Below are positions 19,648 through 26,959 of a stretch of DNA of 64,000 bases, piece by piece (position 1 is the stretch's first letter; the number at the start of each line of letters is the position of its first letter). Under the pieces are notes generated by a model, which searched no databases, was not told the origin of the DNA, and worked only from the letters and a program-made list of their open reading frames with translations. Made by a program: the position numbers and the translations under genes. Source of the DNA: Fidelibacterota bacterium (GTDB lineage: Bacteria > Fidelibacterota > Marinisomatia > SCGC-AAA003-L08 > D37C17); assembly GCA_002717625.1 (NCBI GenBank), contig PBEF01000011.1, forward strand, positions 1 through 64,000. Direction: 5' to 3'.

Positions 19648-20419
19648 TGTTATTAAAATTATTTTTTTCTCTTTGCTTTTATCTGACCAAACTGATAAAA
19701 TGATTAATAGTTTAATAAAAGGTAAGGGAATATATTCATTTGATCAAATGAAATCTTATGCAGAAAATAAATCCTTAAAAAAGGATAATAAATTTATATT
19801 GCAAGGATTATTAGAAATAAAGGGAGAAAAGTCTGTTTCCTACTTTGAAACTTATATTGAAAACAATCAAGAAGGACCTTATTCTGCTTTAGCTTTATCC
19901 AAGATAGCTGATTATTATTATACCGAAGGTTTGTATACGAAATCTTCGCAATCATATCAAAGGTTATTATTCAATTTTAATGATATAGAAAATGTAGTGC
20001 CAACAATTAATTATTTTATTAATTCTCTTTCTGTATCAGGTAATTTAGATTCTGCAAAATATTATACAGAGTTATTAAATGAAAAATATCCTAAATTGAA
20101 TTTTAATCAAAATTTTTATTCACAAAATAATAGTTTAGAAGATACTAGATTAAAGAAGAACAGCTCTAATGTGAGTGAAGGAAATTACTATGTGCAGATT
20201 GGTTTATATAAGCGTTATAGTGATGCTACATATAATAGAAGTATTTTACTTTCTTCTGGTTTTTTATCAAGAATTGATGAAATATTATTAGATGGAAATA
20301 ATAAAATGTATGCACTTAGAGTAGGATACTATTCTGATATAAAAAAAGCAGAGAATATTAAAAGACGAATTCGTTCTAGATTAGGTTTAACTGAATTAGA
20401 AATTATAGAATTAAGGTAA
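19625..20419 (+). CDS. Exported SPOR-domain protein with TPR-like middle
   Basis: The 264-residue protein starts at TTG, supported by 'GAGGTGG' 4 bases upstream. A hydrophobic N-terminus (about 9-20) is a signal or anchor. The middle has helical repeats ('YSALALSKIADYYYTEGLYTKSSQSYQRLL', quoted in part). The last ~75 residues are a SPOR fold ('NYYVQIGLYKRYSDA', 'YALRVGYYSDIKKAENIKRRI'), which binds denuded peptidoglycan glycans. A role in cell division or envelope maintenance is likely. It overlaps the lapB-like gene, and its stop lies 13 bases before the tRNA-Sec, so the tRNA may be co-transcribed with it. Confidence 0.8.
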   Translation: MNQIILNNVIKIIFFSLLLSDQTDKMINSLIKGKGIYSFDQMKSYAENKSLKKDNKFILQGLLEIKGEKSVSYFETYIENNQEGPYSALALSKIADYYYTEGLYTKSSQSYQRLLFNFNDIENVVPTINYFINSLSVSGNLDSAKYYTELLNEKYPKLNFNQNFYSQNNSLEDTRLKKNSSNVSEGNYYVQIGLYKRYSDATYNRSILLSSGFLSRIDEILLDGNNKMYALRVGYYSDIKKAENIKRRIRSRLGLTELEIIELR

Positions 20420-20432
20420 TTAATAATTTAAT

Positions 20433-20524
20433 GGAAGCGAATGCAATCCTGGTGGATGCCACAGCCTTCAAAGCTGCTGTCCTGATGAAAATTGGGAGGT
20501 GGGTTCGATTCCCACACGTTTCCG
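20433..20524 (+). tRNA. selC: tRNA-Sec (anticodon TCA)
   Basis: This is a 92-base tRNA with the hallmarks of bacterial tRNA-Sec. The acceptor arm GGAAGCGA pairs with ACGTTTCC apart from the last position. The anticodon loop is CTTCAAA, with TCA at 20468-20470. A long variable arm forms seven pairs, TCCTGAT/ATTGGGA, around a GAAA tetraloop. The T arm is GTGGG-TTCGATT-CCCAC and the discriminator is G; CCA is not encoded. The ORF track starts a protein inside this gene at 20499, which is spurious. It implies that the cell decodes UGA as selenocysteine, consistent with the gene at 40477. Confidence 0.95.
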
Positions 20525-20534
20525 CAAAATTAAT

Positions 20535-21107
20535 ATGCTGAAAATGTTATATATATTATATTTTTCTTGTTTGATATCTCAGGGAATATATGCTGATAAA
20601 AAAGATCCTATTATTTATTCATTAAATATAAAATATAATTCTGAAGATAATTCTATATTAAATACTAGTGAAGATTATTGGAATGTTGGTTTATCTTCTG
20701 TTCTAAAAGGTATAAATGAATATGGCCTTAATTATCAAAAGAAAAAAGAATATAAATCATTTGAAACTTTTTATAATTATTATATTAAACCTGATTTTTA
20801 TTTAAAGATGTCTTATGGAATTTCATATATGTTTATAGATAAATATGATGATGGATCTAATATCAATCGTTATGGCACTAGGCTATCTTTTTATGGTGAT
20901 AATAAAAATAGTAAGGGTGATTTGAAATTTTACCCTATACTTAGTTATGAATATTTTTCCGATCAAGATGATAGTTATGATATTTTAACATTAGGTTTAT
21001 CTGTTTTATTTAATGATATTGGATTTGAACCATCACTATCATATATATCAGAAGATATTAAGGAATTTTCTGTTAAACTTTATTTGTGGGAGTTTAGTAC
21101 TTATTAA
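20535..21107 (+). CDS. Predicted outer-membrane beta-barrel protein, unknown function
   Basis: The ORF track begins this protein inside the tRNA-Sec. The first usable ATG is at 20535, with another at 20544; either gives a signal peptide ('MLYILYFSCLISQGIYA'). The mature part of about 170 residues alternates polar and aromatic residues in strand-like segments ('FYLKMSYGISYMFIDKY', 'RYGTRLSFYGD', 'ILTLGLSVLFNDIGFEPSLSY') and ends with an aromatic-rich strand, 'FSVKLYLWEFSTY'. That pattern fits a small outer-membrane barrel. No family is recognised. Confidence 0.65.
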   Translation: MLKMLYILYFSCLISQGIYADKKDPIIYSLNIKYNSEDNSILNTSEDYWNVGLSSVLKGINEYGLNYQKKKEYKSFETFYNYYIKPDFYLKMSYGISYMFIDKYDDGSNINRYGTRLSFYGDNKNSKGDLKFYPILSYEYFSDQDDSYDILTLGLSVLFNDIGFEPSLSYISEDIKEFSVKLYLWEFSTY

Positions 21108-22564
21108 TGTCTATCCCCTAGTACAACATTGACTAATGTTACTACATCTAGTATATTGACAATTCCATCATTATTTAAATCTGCAGATCCAGTAGGCTCT
21201 GATGTTCCTAGTATTATATTAATACATGTAATAATATCAAGTATATTAATAATAGAATCATTATTAATATCACCACTTAAAGATGTACTATCAAATTGAT
21301 CATAAGTATATCTTTCTGCTCTAGCAATCATTGCCATATTGCTAGGATAATCATAGTCCCACACTTTTTCTCCAGAAGGAGTTACTTCAAAAATATATGA
21401 TTCTGTTGCTTCTGTTATAAGAGTATTTCCATTAGCTAATCTAAATGATCCGCCTTGAGCCATGGAGTTAAAGCCTCCTGTATATATCCATGTATAGCTA
21501 TCTGGTCCAAAAGGTTCATCGTCTTCTATAAAATAAGTTCCATCATTATTAATTGGTGTAATGATTTCAAGAACTGCAGCCGAATTATTAGTATGAAAAT
21601 TATTAAATAAAATAAGGTTCCCAGCACCAGGGTAACCTTCTGGTATCCAATTTACAGAATGTTGGTCTGCTAAAATGTGATTATTACTATTTCCTCTATC
21701 ATAGTTTTGAGGATTTCCCCATCGATATAAAAAATCTCCTCCCATACCATATAATCCACCAGAATGAGAAGCAGCTTCTTCCGTAGTTGTACTATGGTCA
21801 ATAATATATAGTTCATCTCGATGCCTAGATGAAAGTACAATTTGATCTAAATGTTCATTGTAGTGGACTGCATTAATATGCATCCAGTCTCCATGGGCTT
21901 GACCACCAGGACCTCCATTAGAACCAACATTTCCACAGTTAATATCCATAAGCTCAGGATGCTCTGATATTTGGCCATAAAAGGCATCATATTCAGGGCC
22001 TCTATCTTGAATTAAATGATCTTTAATAGACCATTCCCAAATAATATTAGCATCTCCAGTATTAAAATCAGGTTCAATTTCAAATATTATAGTAAACCAC
22101 ATTTGATTTAATGAATTATTTACTGATGTACGTCCTAAAGCACTCCATTCACTTGAATATGTTCTTTCCCATGCAAGAATTAGGAAATTTCCATTTGGTA
22201 ATGGTTCTATATCATGGTGATGTTGATAATCGTTATTAGATAAATCATATTGCCATAGTAAACTTCCTTCCCAGTTGTAAATTTCTACCCGACCTCCAAC
22301 GCCTCCATTTTGCATTGTAGGATTAGAAACTTGACATGGATAATAAAGTAGTGTATTCTCAAAGCCCGGTTCTTCACCAGGAACAAGATAAGGTAAACTT
22401 GCAGGCCCTGTAGAATGAGACCAGCTATTATAAATACTTCCATCGATATCTTTTAAATATGTTGTTGCACTTCCTCCTCCACCTGGAGTATAAAGAGTAT
22501 ATCCTGGAGAAGGCTCTTGCGCAAATAATATAGAAACTACAAAAATTAGTAAGTAGTTGAACAT
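21104..22564 (-). CDS. Secreted arylsulfotransferase (ASST)-family protein with dockerin repeats
   Basis: The track begins at a TTG (22582), but the ATG six codons later (22564) gives a clean signal peptide, 'MFNYLLIFVVSILFAQ', so I use it. The body is a beta-propeller of the ASST/ASST-like family: 'LWQYDLSNNDYQHHHDIEPLPNGNFLILAWE' (quoted in part), 'HADWMHINAV'-like segments, 'ADQHSVNWIPEG', and 'GSFRLANGNTLITEA'. Classical ASSTs move sulfate between phenols without PAPS through a catalytic His; the several conserved His are present, but which is catalytic is not assigned. Two dockerin repeats ('GDINNDSIINILDIITCINII', 'DLNNDGIVNILDVVTLVNVVL') close the protein. Its tail overlaps the barrel gene by 4 bases. 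Confidence 0.82.
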   Translation of the reverse strand: MFNYLLIFVVSILFAQEPSPGYTLYTPGGGGSATTYLKDIDGSIYNSWSHSTGPASLPYLVPGEEPGFENTLLYYPCQVSNPTMQNGGVGGRVEIYNWEGSLLWQYDLSNNDYQHHHDIEPLPNGNFLILAWERTYSSEWSALGRTSVNNSLNQMWFTIIFEIEPDFNTGDANIIWEWSIKDHLIQDRGPEYDAFYGQISEHPELMDINCGNVGSNGGPGGQAHGDWMHINAVHYNEHLDQIVLSSRHRDELYIIDHSTTTEEAASHSGGLYGMGGDFLYRWGNPQNYDRGNSNNHILADQHSVNWIPEGYPGAGNLILFNNFHTNNSAAVLEIITPINNDGTYFIEDDEPFGPDSYTWIYTGGFNSMAQGGSFRLANGNTLITEATESYIFEVTPSGEKVWDYDYPSNMAMIARAERYTYDQFDSTSLSGDINNDSIINILDIITCINIILGTSEPTGSADLNNDGIVNILDVVTLVNVVLGDRH

Positions 22565-22708
22565 TTTACATTTATACTCCAATTAGTTAATAAAATAATT
22601 ATTCATAAATTAGTCTTTAATATAGCGATTCAGAAAATAATAAATGTAATACTTTGTAAAGCGATGTATGTATATAAAGATATTATATATAAATTAACAT
22701 AGTCTATT

Positions 22709-23803
22709 ATGAAAATTTCAGTGATAAAGAGAATATTAAAAGTTTATTTTATAATGGGTAGAACATTTAGTACATGGATACCTTTTATTGTTTTACCTTT
22801 ATTATTATTACTATTAAGGTGTATTGTTGGATTTTTTATGATTCTTGATAATATTTTTTTTCCATCAATAATTAATCAGAAAATTAAAAGTCCAATTACT
22901 ATTGTTGGAAATCCTAGGTCAGGAACAACTTTTTTACATCGCTATTTAATTAAAAATAATATAGGCGCTGGTTCTCAATTATGGCAATTAATATATACGT
23001 CAGTTACTCTTCAAAAAATGATAAAGCCATTGTTGCCTATTCTAGAACGTTTTAGTCCTACAAAATATCATTCAACAGATGCACATAAAACAAGTTTAAT
23101 ATCAATAGAAACTGATGATGCTTCAATGCTTTTTCGTTTTTTTGATGGCTTTTTTTTATATGGCTTTTTTTTAACATGGTCAAAAGATGATTTGTTTGAT
23201 TGGGTAGATCCTAAAAAAAGAGATAATTCAATACGAGATTTTAATTGGTTTGAGTCTATGTGGAAAAGAACATTAACATTTCATAATAGTGATAGAATGA
23301 TTGCAAAACTTTTTTCTGTTAGTGCTAATGCTCCTGCATATCAAAGTAAGTTTAAAGATGGAAAAATTTTATATATGGTTAGAGATCCATTAAGTGTTAT
23401 TCCATCAGGTTTAAGTCTTGTTACTGGTGTATTGGATAAAAGTTTTAATTTTTGGTCAATGCCAATTGATTCTAGACAACGTTTTATAGAAAAATTATAT
23501 AGAGCTTTAATTGAACTATTACTCCGTTTTGAAGATGATTGGAGCAATGATAGAATAGATAAGAGTAGAGTGATGATTGTTAGATTTGATAGAATGATGT
23601 CAGATTTTGATGGCTTAATGAATGAAATATTAGATTTTATTGATTATGAACCATCAGAGGATTTTTTATCTAACATTAATAAGACAGCGGATGAGCAAAA
23701 GAATTTTAAAAGTGGACATAAGTATGATTTGAAAAAATTTGGTTTAACTGAAGAAAGGATTAAAGCTGATTGCTCTGTTATATATACTACATTTTTAAAT
23801 TAA
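22709..23803 (+). CDS. PAPS-dependent sulfotransferase family protein
   Basis: The 364-residue protein has an N-terminal hydrophobic region (about 15-45) that may anchor it to the membrane, then the 5'-phosphosulfate loop 'VGNPRSGTTFLHRYL'. 'ILYMVRDPLSVIPSGLS' supplies the 3'-phosphate-binding Arg/Ser pattern. These are signature motifs of cytosolic and Golgi-type sulfotransferases, here of the bacterial sulfotransferase_3 sort. It would transfer sulfate from PAPS to a hydroxyl or amine acceptor; the acceptor is unknown. Sat-CysC and CysQ, 8 kb downstream, make PAPS and remove PAP. Its neighbours (START-like, beta-barrel, KAS III) hint at a lipid substrate. Confidence 0.8.
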   Translation: MKISVIKRILKVYFIMGRTFSTWIPFIVLPLLLLLLRCIVGFFMILDNIFFPSIINQKIKSPITIVGNPRSGTTFLHRYLIKNNIGAGSQLWQLIYTSVTLQKMIKPLLPILERFSPTKYHSTDAHKTSLISIETDDASMLFRFFDGFFLYGFFLTWSKDDLFDWVDPKKRDNSIRDFNWFESMWKRTLTFHNSDRMIAKLFSVSANAPAYQSKFKDGKILYMVRDPLSVIPSGLSLVTGVLDKSFNFWSMPIDSRQRFIEKLYRALIELLLRFEDDWSNDRIDKSRVMIVRFDRMMSDFDGLMNEILDFIDYEPSEDFLSNINKTADEQKNFKSGHKYDLKKFGLTEERIKADCSVIYTTFLN

Positions 23804-23808
23804 TTATT

Positions 23809-24384
23809 ATGAATAAATATATTATAGCATTATTTCTAAATTGTTTTTTGTTTGCTGATATTAATTGGCAAATATTGAAAGATAAAGAAATCTTAATAAA
23901 AGTATTTAAACAAGACTATCCTCAATGTAGAGCTGAAATTACTATTAATCATCCAATAGATGTAGTCTTGGATGTGATTGAGGATGTAGAAAATTATAAA
24001 TATTTTTTTACTTCAATAGTAATATCAGATATTAATGACTCTAATGACGTCCGATTAGCAATTAATATGCCTTTTCCTTTCTCAGATAGAGATTATACTG
24101 TTAAATTTAAGCCTGTAAAAGATGATGGGAAAGTAAGCTATCTATATGAACCTATTATTACAGAAGAATTTCCTGAATCTAAAGATTATATACGTTTAGT
24201 TGATGCAAGAGGAGGTTGGACTTTAATGTCTTTAGATAATAAAAATACTTTAGTTAGGTATGAATGGAATGGTGATATGAGAGGAGACTTCCCTAAATGG
24301 GCTTATAGCCAAGCATGGGTTAGGCAAGGTACAGAAATAATGTTAGATTTAAAAAAAGAAATAAACAAAAGGAATCCTGAATGA
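23809..24384 (+). CDS. Exported START/SRPBCC-like lipid-binding protein
   Basis: The track start at 23770 overlaps the sulfotransferase and adds an unlikely leader; the ATG at 23809 gives signal peptide 'MNKYIIALFLNCFLFA'. The 191-residue product has the START/polyketide cyclase pattern: 'CRAEITINHPIDVVLDVIEDV', 'NYKYFFTSIVISDI', 'FPFSDRDYTVKFKPV', 'GGWTLMSLDNKNTLVRYEW'. START folds hold a hydrophobic ligand, often a lipid. An exported copy beside a predicted outer-membrane protein suggests lipid carriage across the periplasm. It overlaps the next gene by 4 bases. Confidence 0.78.
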   Translation: MNKYIIALFLNCFLFADINWQILKDKEILIKVFKQDYPQCRAEITINHPIDVVLDVIEDVENYKYFFTSIVISDINDSNDVRLAINMPFPFSDRDYTVKFKPVKDDGKVSYLYEPIITEEFPESKDYIRLVDARGGWTLMSLDNKNTLVRYEWNGDMRGDFPKWAYSQAWVRQGTEIMLDLKKEINKRNPE

Positions 24385-25979
24385 AAATATATAATTATTT
24401 ATTAGCATTAGTTTTTAGTATAGCAATAATCATTCCAGCTTCAACTAATATTAGTGGACAAGCGGAATATTTTTATATGGTTACATTAAAAGATATAAAG
24501 TTAGTTAATATTCCATTTAGATTATTAAATCTTGATGTTCAGCATCAAGTAAGCGATAATTTTAATGTTTTTGGAAATTTAGGTGTTGAATATAGAAATA
24601 GAAGAGATACAGATTTTATGACAGACTCTAATTTAGAAGATTTTTTATTAGATATTAGAGAATTATATATGTCTTATTATTTTAATAATAGTGAAATTAG
24701 AATAGGTAAACAGGTTCATAGTTGGGGTAGTGTAGATGAAAATAGTCCTATTGATAATTTAAATGGATATGATTATTATTATTTATTACTAGGAGGATCA
24801 GAAAAAAAATTAGGAGCATATTCTCTTGCGTATGATGTTGAAACTGATTATTTCTACGACTTATTAGGAGCTACTCATAAAATATCTTTTGTTTATTCTC
24901 CAATGCATAATACTAATAGAATTCCTGTGAATGATCCAGATTATCCTATAGGTTTGCCTTCTGGTTCATCTCCTACAGAAGAAACTACTATTTTGAATGA
25001 TAATAATCCAGCAGAGTATGGCCTTAATATTAAATCATCTTTTAATTTTGGAGATATTTCACTTTCATATTTAGGTTTATATGATAGACTATTTAATTTA
25101 TCAGGTTTAACAATATATACAGATGAAGCTTTTACAGGTGGCGTAGTTGAGCCTGTCCCAAGATATTCTTATAGATATACAGACGTATATGCTTTAGGTG
25201 CTATGTTATTATTTGATGACTTTACCTTTAGTTTTGATTATGCTTTATTTGAGTCAAATGATACGAATGATTTGGATACTTTTAATAATTTGGAAGAAAA
25301 TCCTTATTATATAAGCTCTCCTGAGGATGATGTTTTTGGCGCTCCTGCTTTATGGATAGAACAAACACGTGCATTTGAAGAAAAGGTTAAATATTCACAA
25401 CTTGCAGTTCAGTTTGAGATGCCATTTGAAAATAACCTGAGAGTGAATAGTCAGTATTTTAAACATGAAATTATAGAATATAGTTCTAATCCATTAGGAT
25501 TAAGTTGTCTGACTTTAGCTGGATATGATAGTGATGGTGATGGTTCTTCTACAACACCTAATTGGCATCCTAATTGGGATGGTGGTGATATTCCTGGTCC
25601 ATTACCTTTATTTACTCCTGCAGATTGTGAGGATTTAGAATCTGGTTTAGGTATGACATTGGATGATTTTGAGCCGCAAAATCTTTTTATTCCAGGTGTT
25701 GGAACTCCTTATGCTATGATAACATCAGAAGGAATGTTAATTAATATTGAGAAGGCTTTTCCAGATAAAAGCTTAACTGTTGATATTAATGGATTTTTTG
25801 ATGCTGCTAATGGTGATGGTAGGCTAATATCTTTAGAAACAGAGTATGAACTTGAAAGTGGTGTAGAACTTGGATTTGGGATTACAAAGATTTATGGAGA
25901 TGATACGATGGAAAATTATAATTTTAATAATATGGAATCATTTTCTTCATTTAGATCAAGATTAACTTACTATTTTTAA
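24381..25979 (+). CDS. Outer-membrane beta-barrel protein (porin/DUF1302-like)
   Basis: The 532-residue protein has a signal peptide (about 1-21) and then amphipathic strands with many aromatic girdle residues ('FNVFGNLGVEYRNRRDT', 'RELYMSYYFNNSEIRIGKQV', 'SFNFGDISLSYLGLYDRLF'). It ends '...FRSRLTYYF', the terminal aromatic strand expected of outer-membrane barrels. 'IRIGKQVHSWGSVDENSP' resembles the DUF1302/alginate-export barrel group; that assignment is tentative. It is coupled to the START gene (ATGA) and to the KAS III gene (1-base overlap), so the three are almost certainly co-expressed. Confidence 0.72.
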   Translation: MKIYNYLLALVFSIAIIIPASTNISGQAEYFYMVTLKDIKLVNIPFRLLNLDVQHQVSDNFNVFGNLGVEYRNRRDTDFMTDSNLEDFLLDIRELYMSYYFNNSEIRIGKQVHSWGSVDENSPIDNLNGYDYYYLLLGGSEKKLGAYSLAYDVETDYFYDLLGATHKISFVYSPMHNTNRIPVNDPDYPIGLPSGSSPTEETTILNDNNPAEYGLNIKSSFNFGDISLSYLGLYDRLFNLSGLTIYTDEAFTGGVVEPVPRYSYRYTDVYALGAMLLFDDFTFSFDYALFESNDTNDLDTFNNLEENPYYISSPEDDVFGAPALWIEQTRAFEEKVKYSQLAVQFEMPFENNLRVNSQYFKHEIIEYSSNPLGLSCLTLAGYDSDGDGSSTTPNWHPNWDGGDIPGPLPLFTPADCEDLESGLGMTLDDFEPQNLFIPGVGTPYAMITSEGMLINIEKAFPDKSLTVDINGFFDAANGDGRLISLETEYELESGVELGFGITKIYGDDTMENYNFNNMESFSSFRSRLTYYF

Positions 25980-26956
25980 TGTCTAAAGTAATATCATGTT
26001 TTAAGATTACGGGATATGGTAGTTATCTTCCACCTAATATTCAAACATCTAAAGATTTATCTAAAATTATAGATAAAACAGAAGATTGGATTATTAATCA
26101 TACAGGTGTTTATGAAAGAAGAGTTTCTGATATAGATGTTGATCAAATGGGAGCTATTGCTGCGAAAGAGGCAATAGGGAATAAAGAAAAGCCAGATTTA
26201 ATTATTAATGCTTCAGGTGTTCCCAAACAAACACTACCTGATACATCTGTTTTTATACAAAAAGAGTTAGGCTTTAATTCTATCCCATCATTTAGCATCC
26301 ATAGTACATGTCTGTCTTTTATTGTGGCTTTAAATTCTGCAGCAGCGTTATTACAAACAAATTTATATAAAAAAATATTAATTGTTTCATCAGATAGAGG
26401 AACGAGAGGACGAAATTTTGATGAACCTGAAAGTTCTTCTTTATTAGGAGATGCAGCTGCAGCAATATATTTAGAAAAGTCTAATGATAAAAATAATGGT
26501 ATTATAAGTTATAATATGAATACTTATCCTGATGGTGCTTTATTAACCGAAGTAAGAGGCGGTGGAACACATTTGCATCCTCAAGATACAGGAACTAAAA
26601 AATCTGATAATTTGTTTTCTATGAATGGTCCTCAAGTATATAGGATGGCAAGAAAGAAAGTTTATGATTTAATTAAGAAAGACTTAGAAAAAAATAATTT
26701 AGAAACAACTGATATAAATCTAGTAATTCCACATCAAGCATCTGGAATGGCTGTTAAAGCTTATTCTAAATATGGAGGGTTTAATGTAAATAATGTTGTA
26801 GATATTATTGATAAAACAGGTAACTGTGTTGCGGCATCTATTCCTTTGGCTTTGGTATTAGCTTATAAAGATAATAGGATTAAACAAGGAGATTTACTTT
26901 ATTTGGTTGGTACTGGGGCAGGGCTGTCTATAGCATCATGTATTATAAGAATATAA
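25979..26956 (+). CDS. 3-oxoacyl-ACP synthase III family enzyme (KAS III)
   Basis: This 325-residue thiolase-fold condensing enzyme has the KAS III triad: Cys111 in 'HSTCLSF', His252 in 'IPHQAS' and Asn282 in 'TGNCVAAS'. 'GYGSYLPPNIQTS' and 'WIINHTGVYERRV' are the usual N-terminal family motifs. FabH starts fatty-acid synthesis from acyl-CoA and malonyl-ACP. Here the gene is outside any fab cluster and follows sulfotransferase, START and barrel genes. A specialised role, such as an OleA-like or secondary-lipid condensing enzyme, is therefore as likely as housekeeping FabH. Confidence 0.85.
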   Translation: MSKVISCFKITGYGSYLPPNIQTSKDLSKIIDKTEDWIINHTGVYERRVSDIDVDQMGAIAAKEAIGNKEKPDLIINASGVPKQTLPDTSVFIQKELGFNSIPSFSIHSTCLSFIVALNSAAALLQTNLYKKILIVSSDRGTRGRNFDEPESSSLLGDAAAAIYLEKSNDKNNGIISYNMNTYPDGALLTEVRGGGTHLHPQDTGTKKSDNLFSMNGPQVYRMARKKVYDLIKKDLEKNNLETTDINLVIPHQASGMAVKAYSKYGGFNVNNVVDIIDKTGNCVAASIPLALVLAYKDNRIKQGDLLYLVGTGAGLSIASCIIRI

Positions 26957-26959
26957 TTT

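Noticed and set aside
20499-20534. ORF-track start of the barrel protein at 20499
   Set aside because: It lies inside the tRNA-Sec T arm; the first plausible ATG is 20535.
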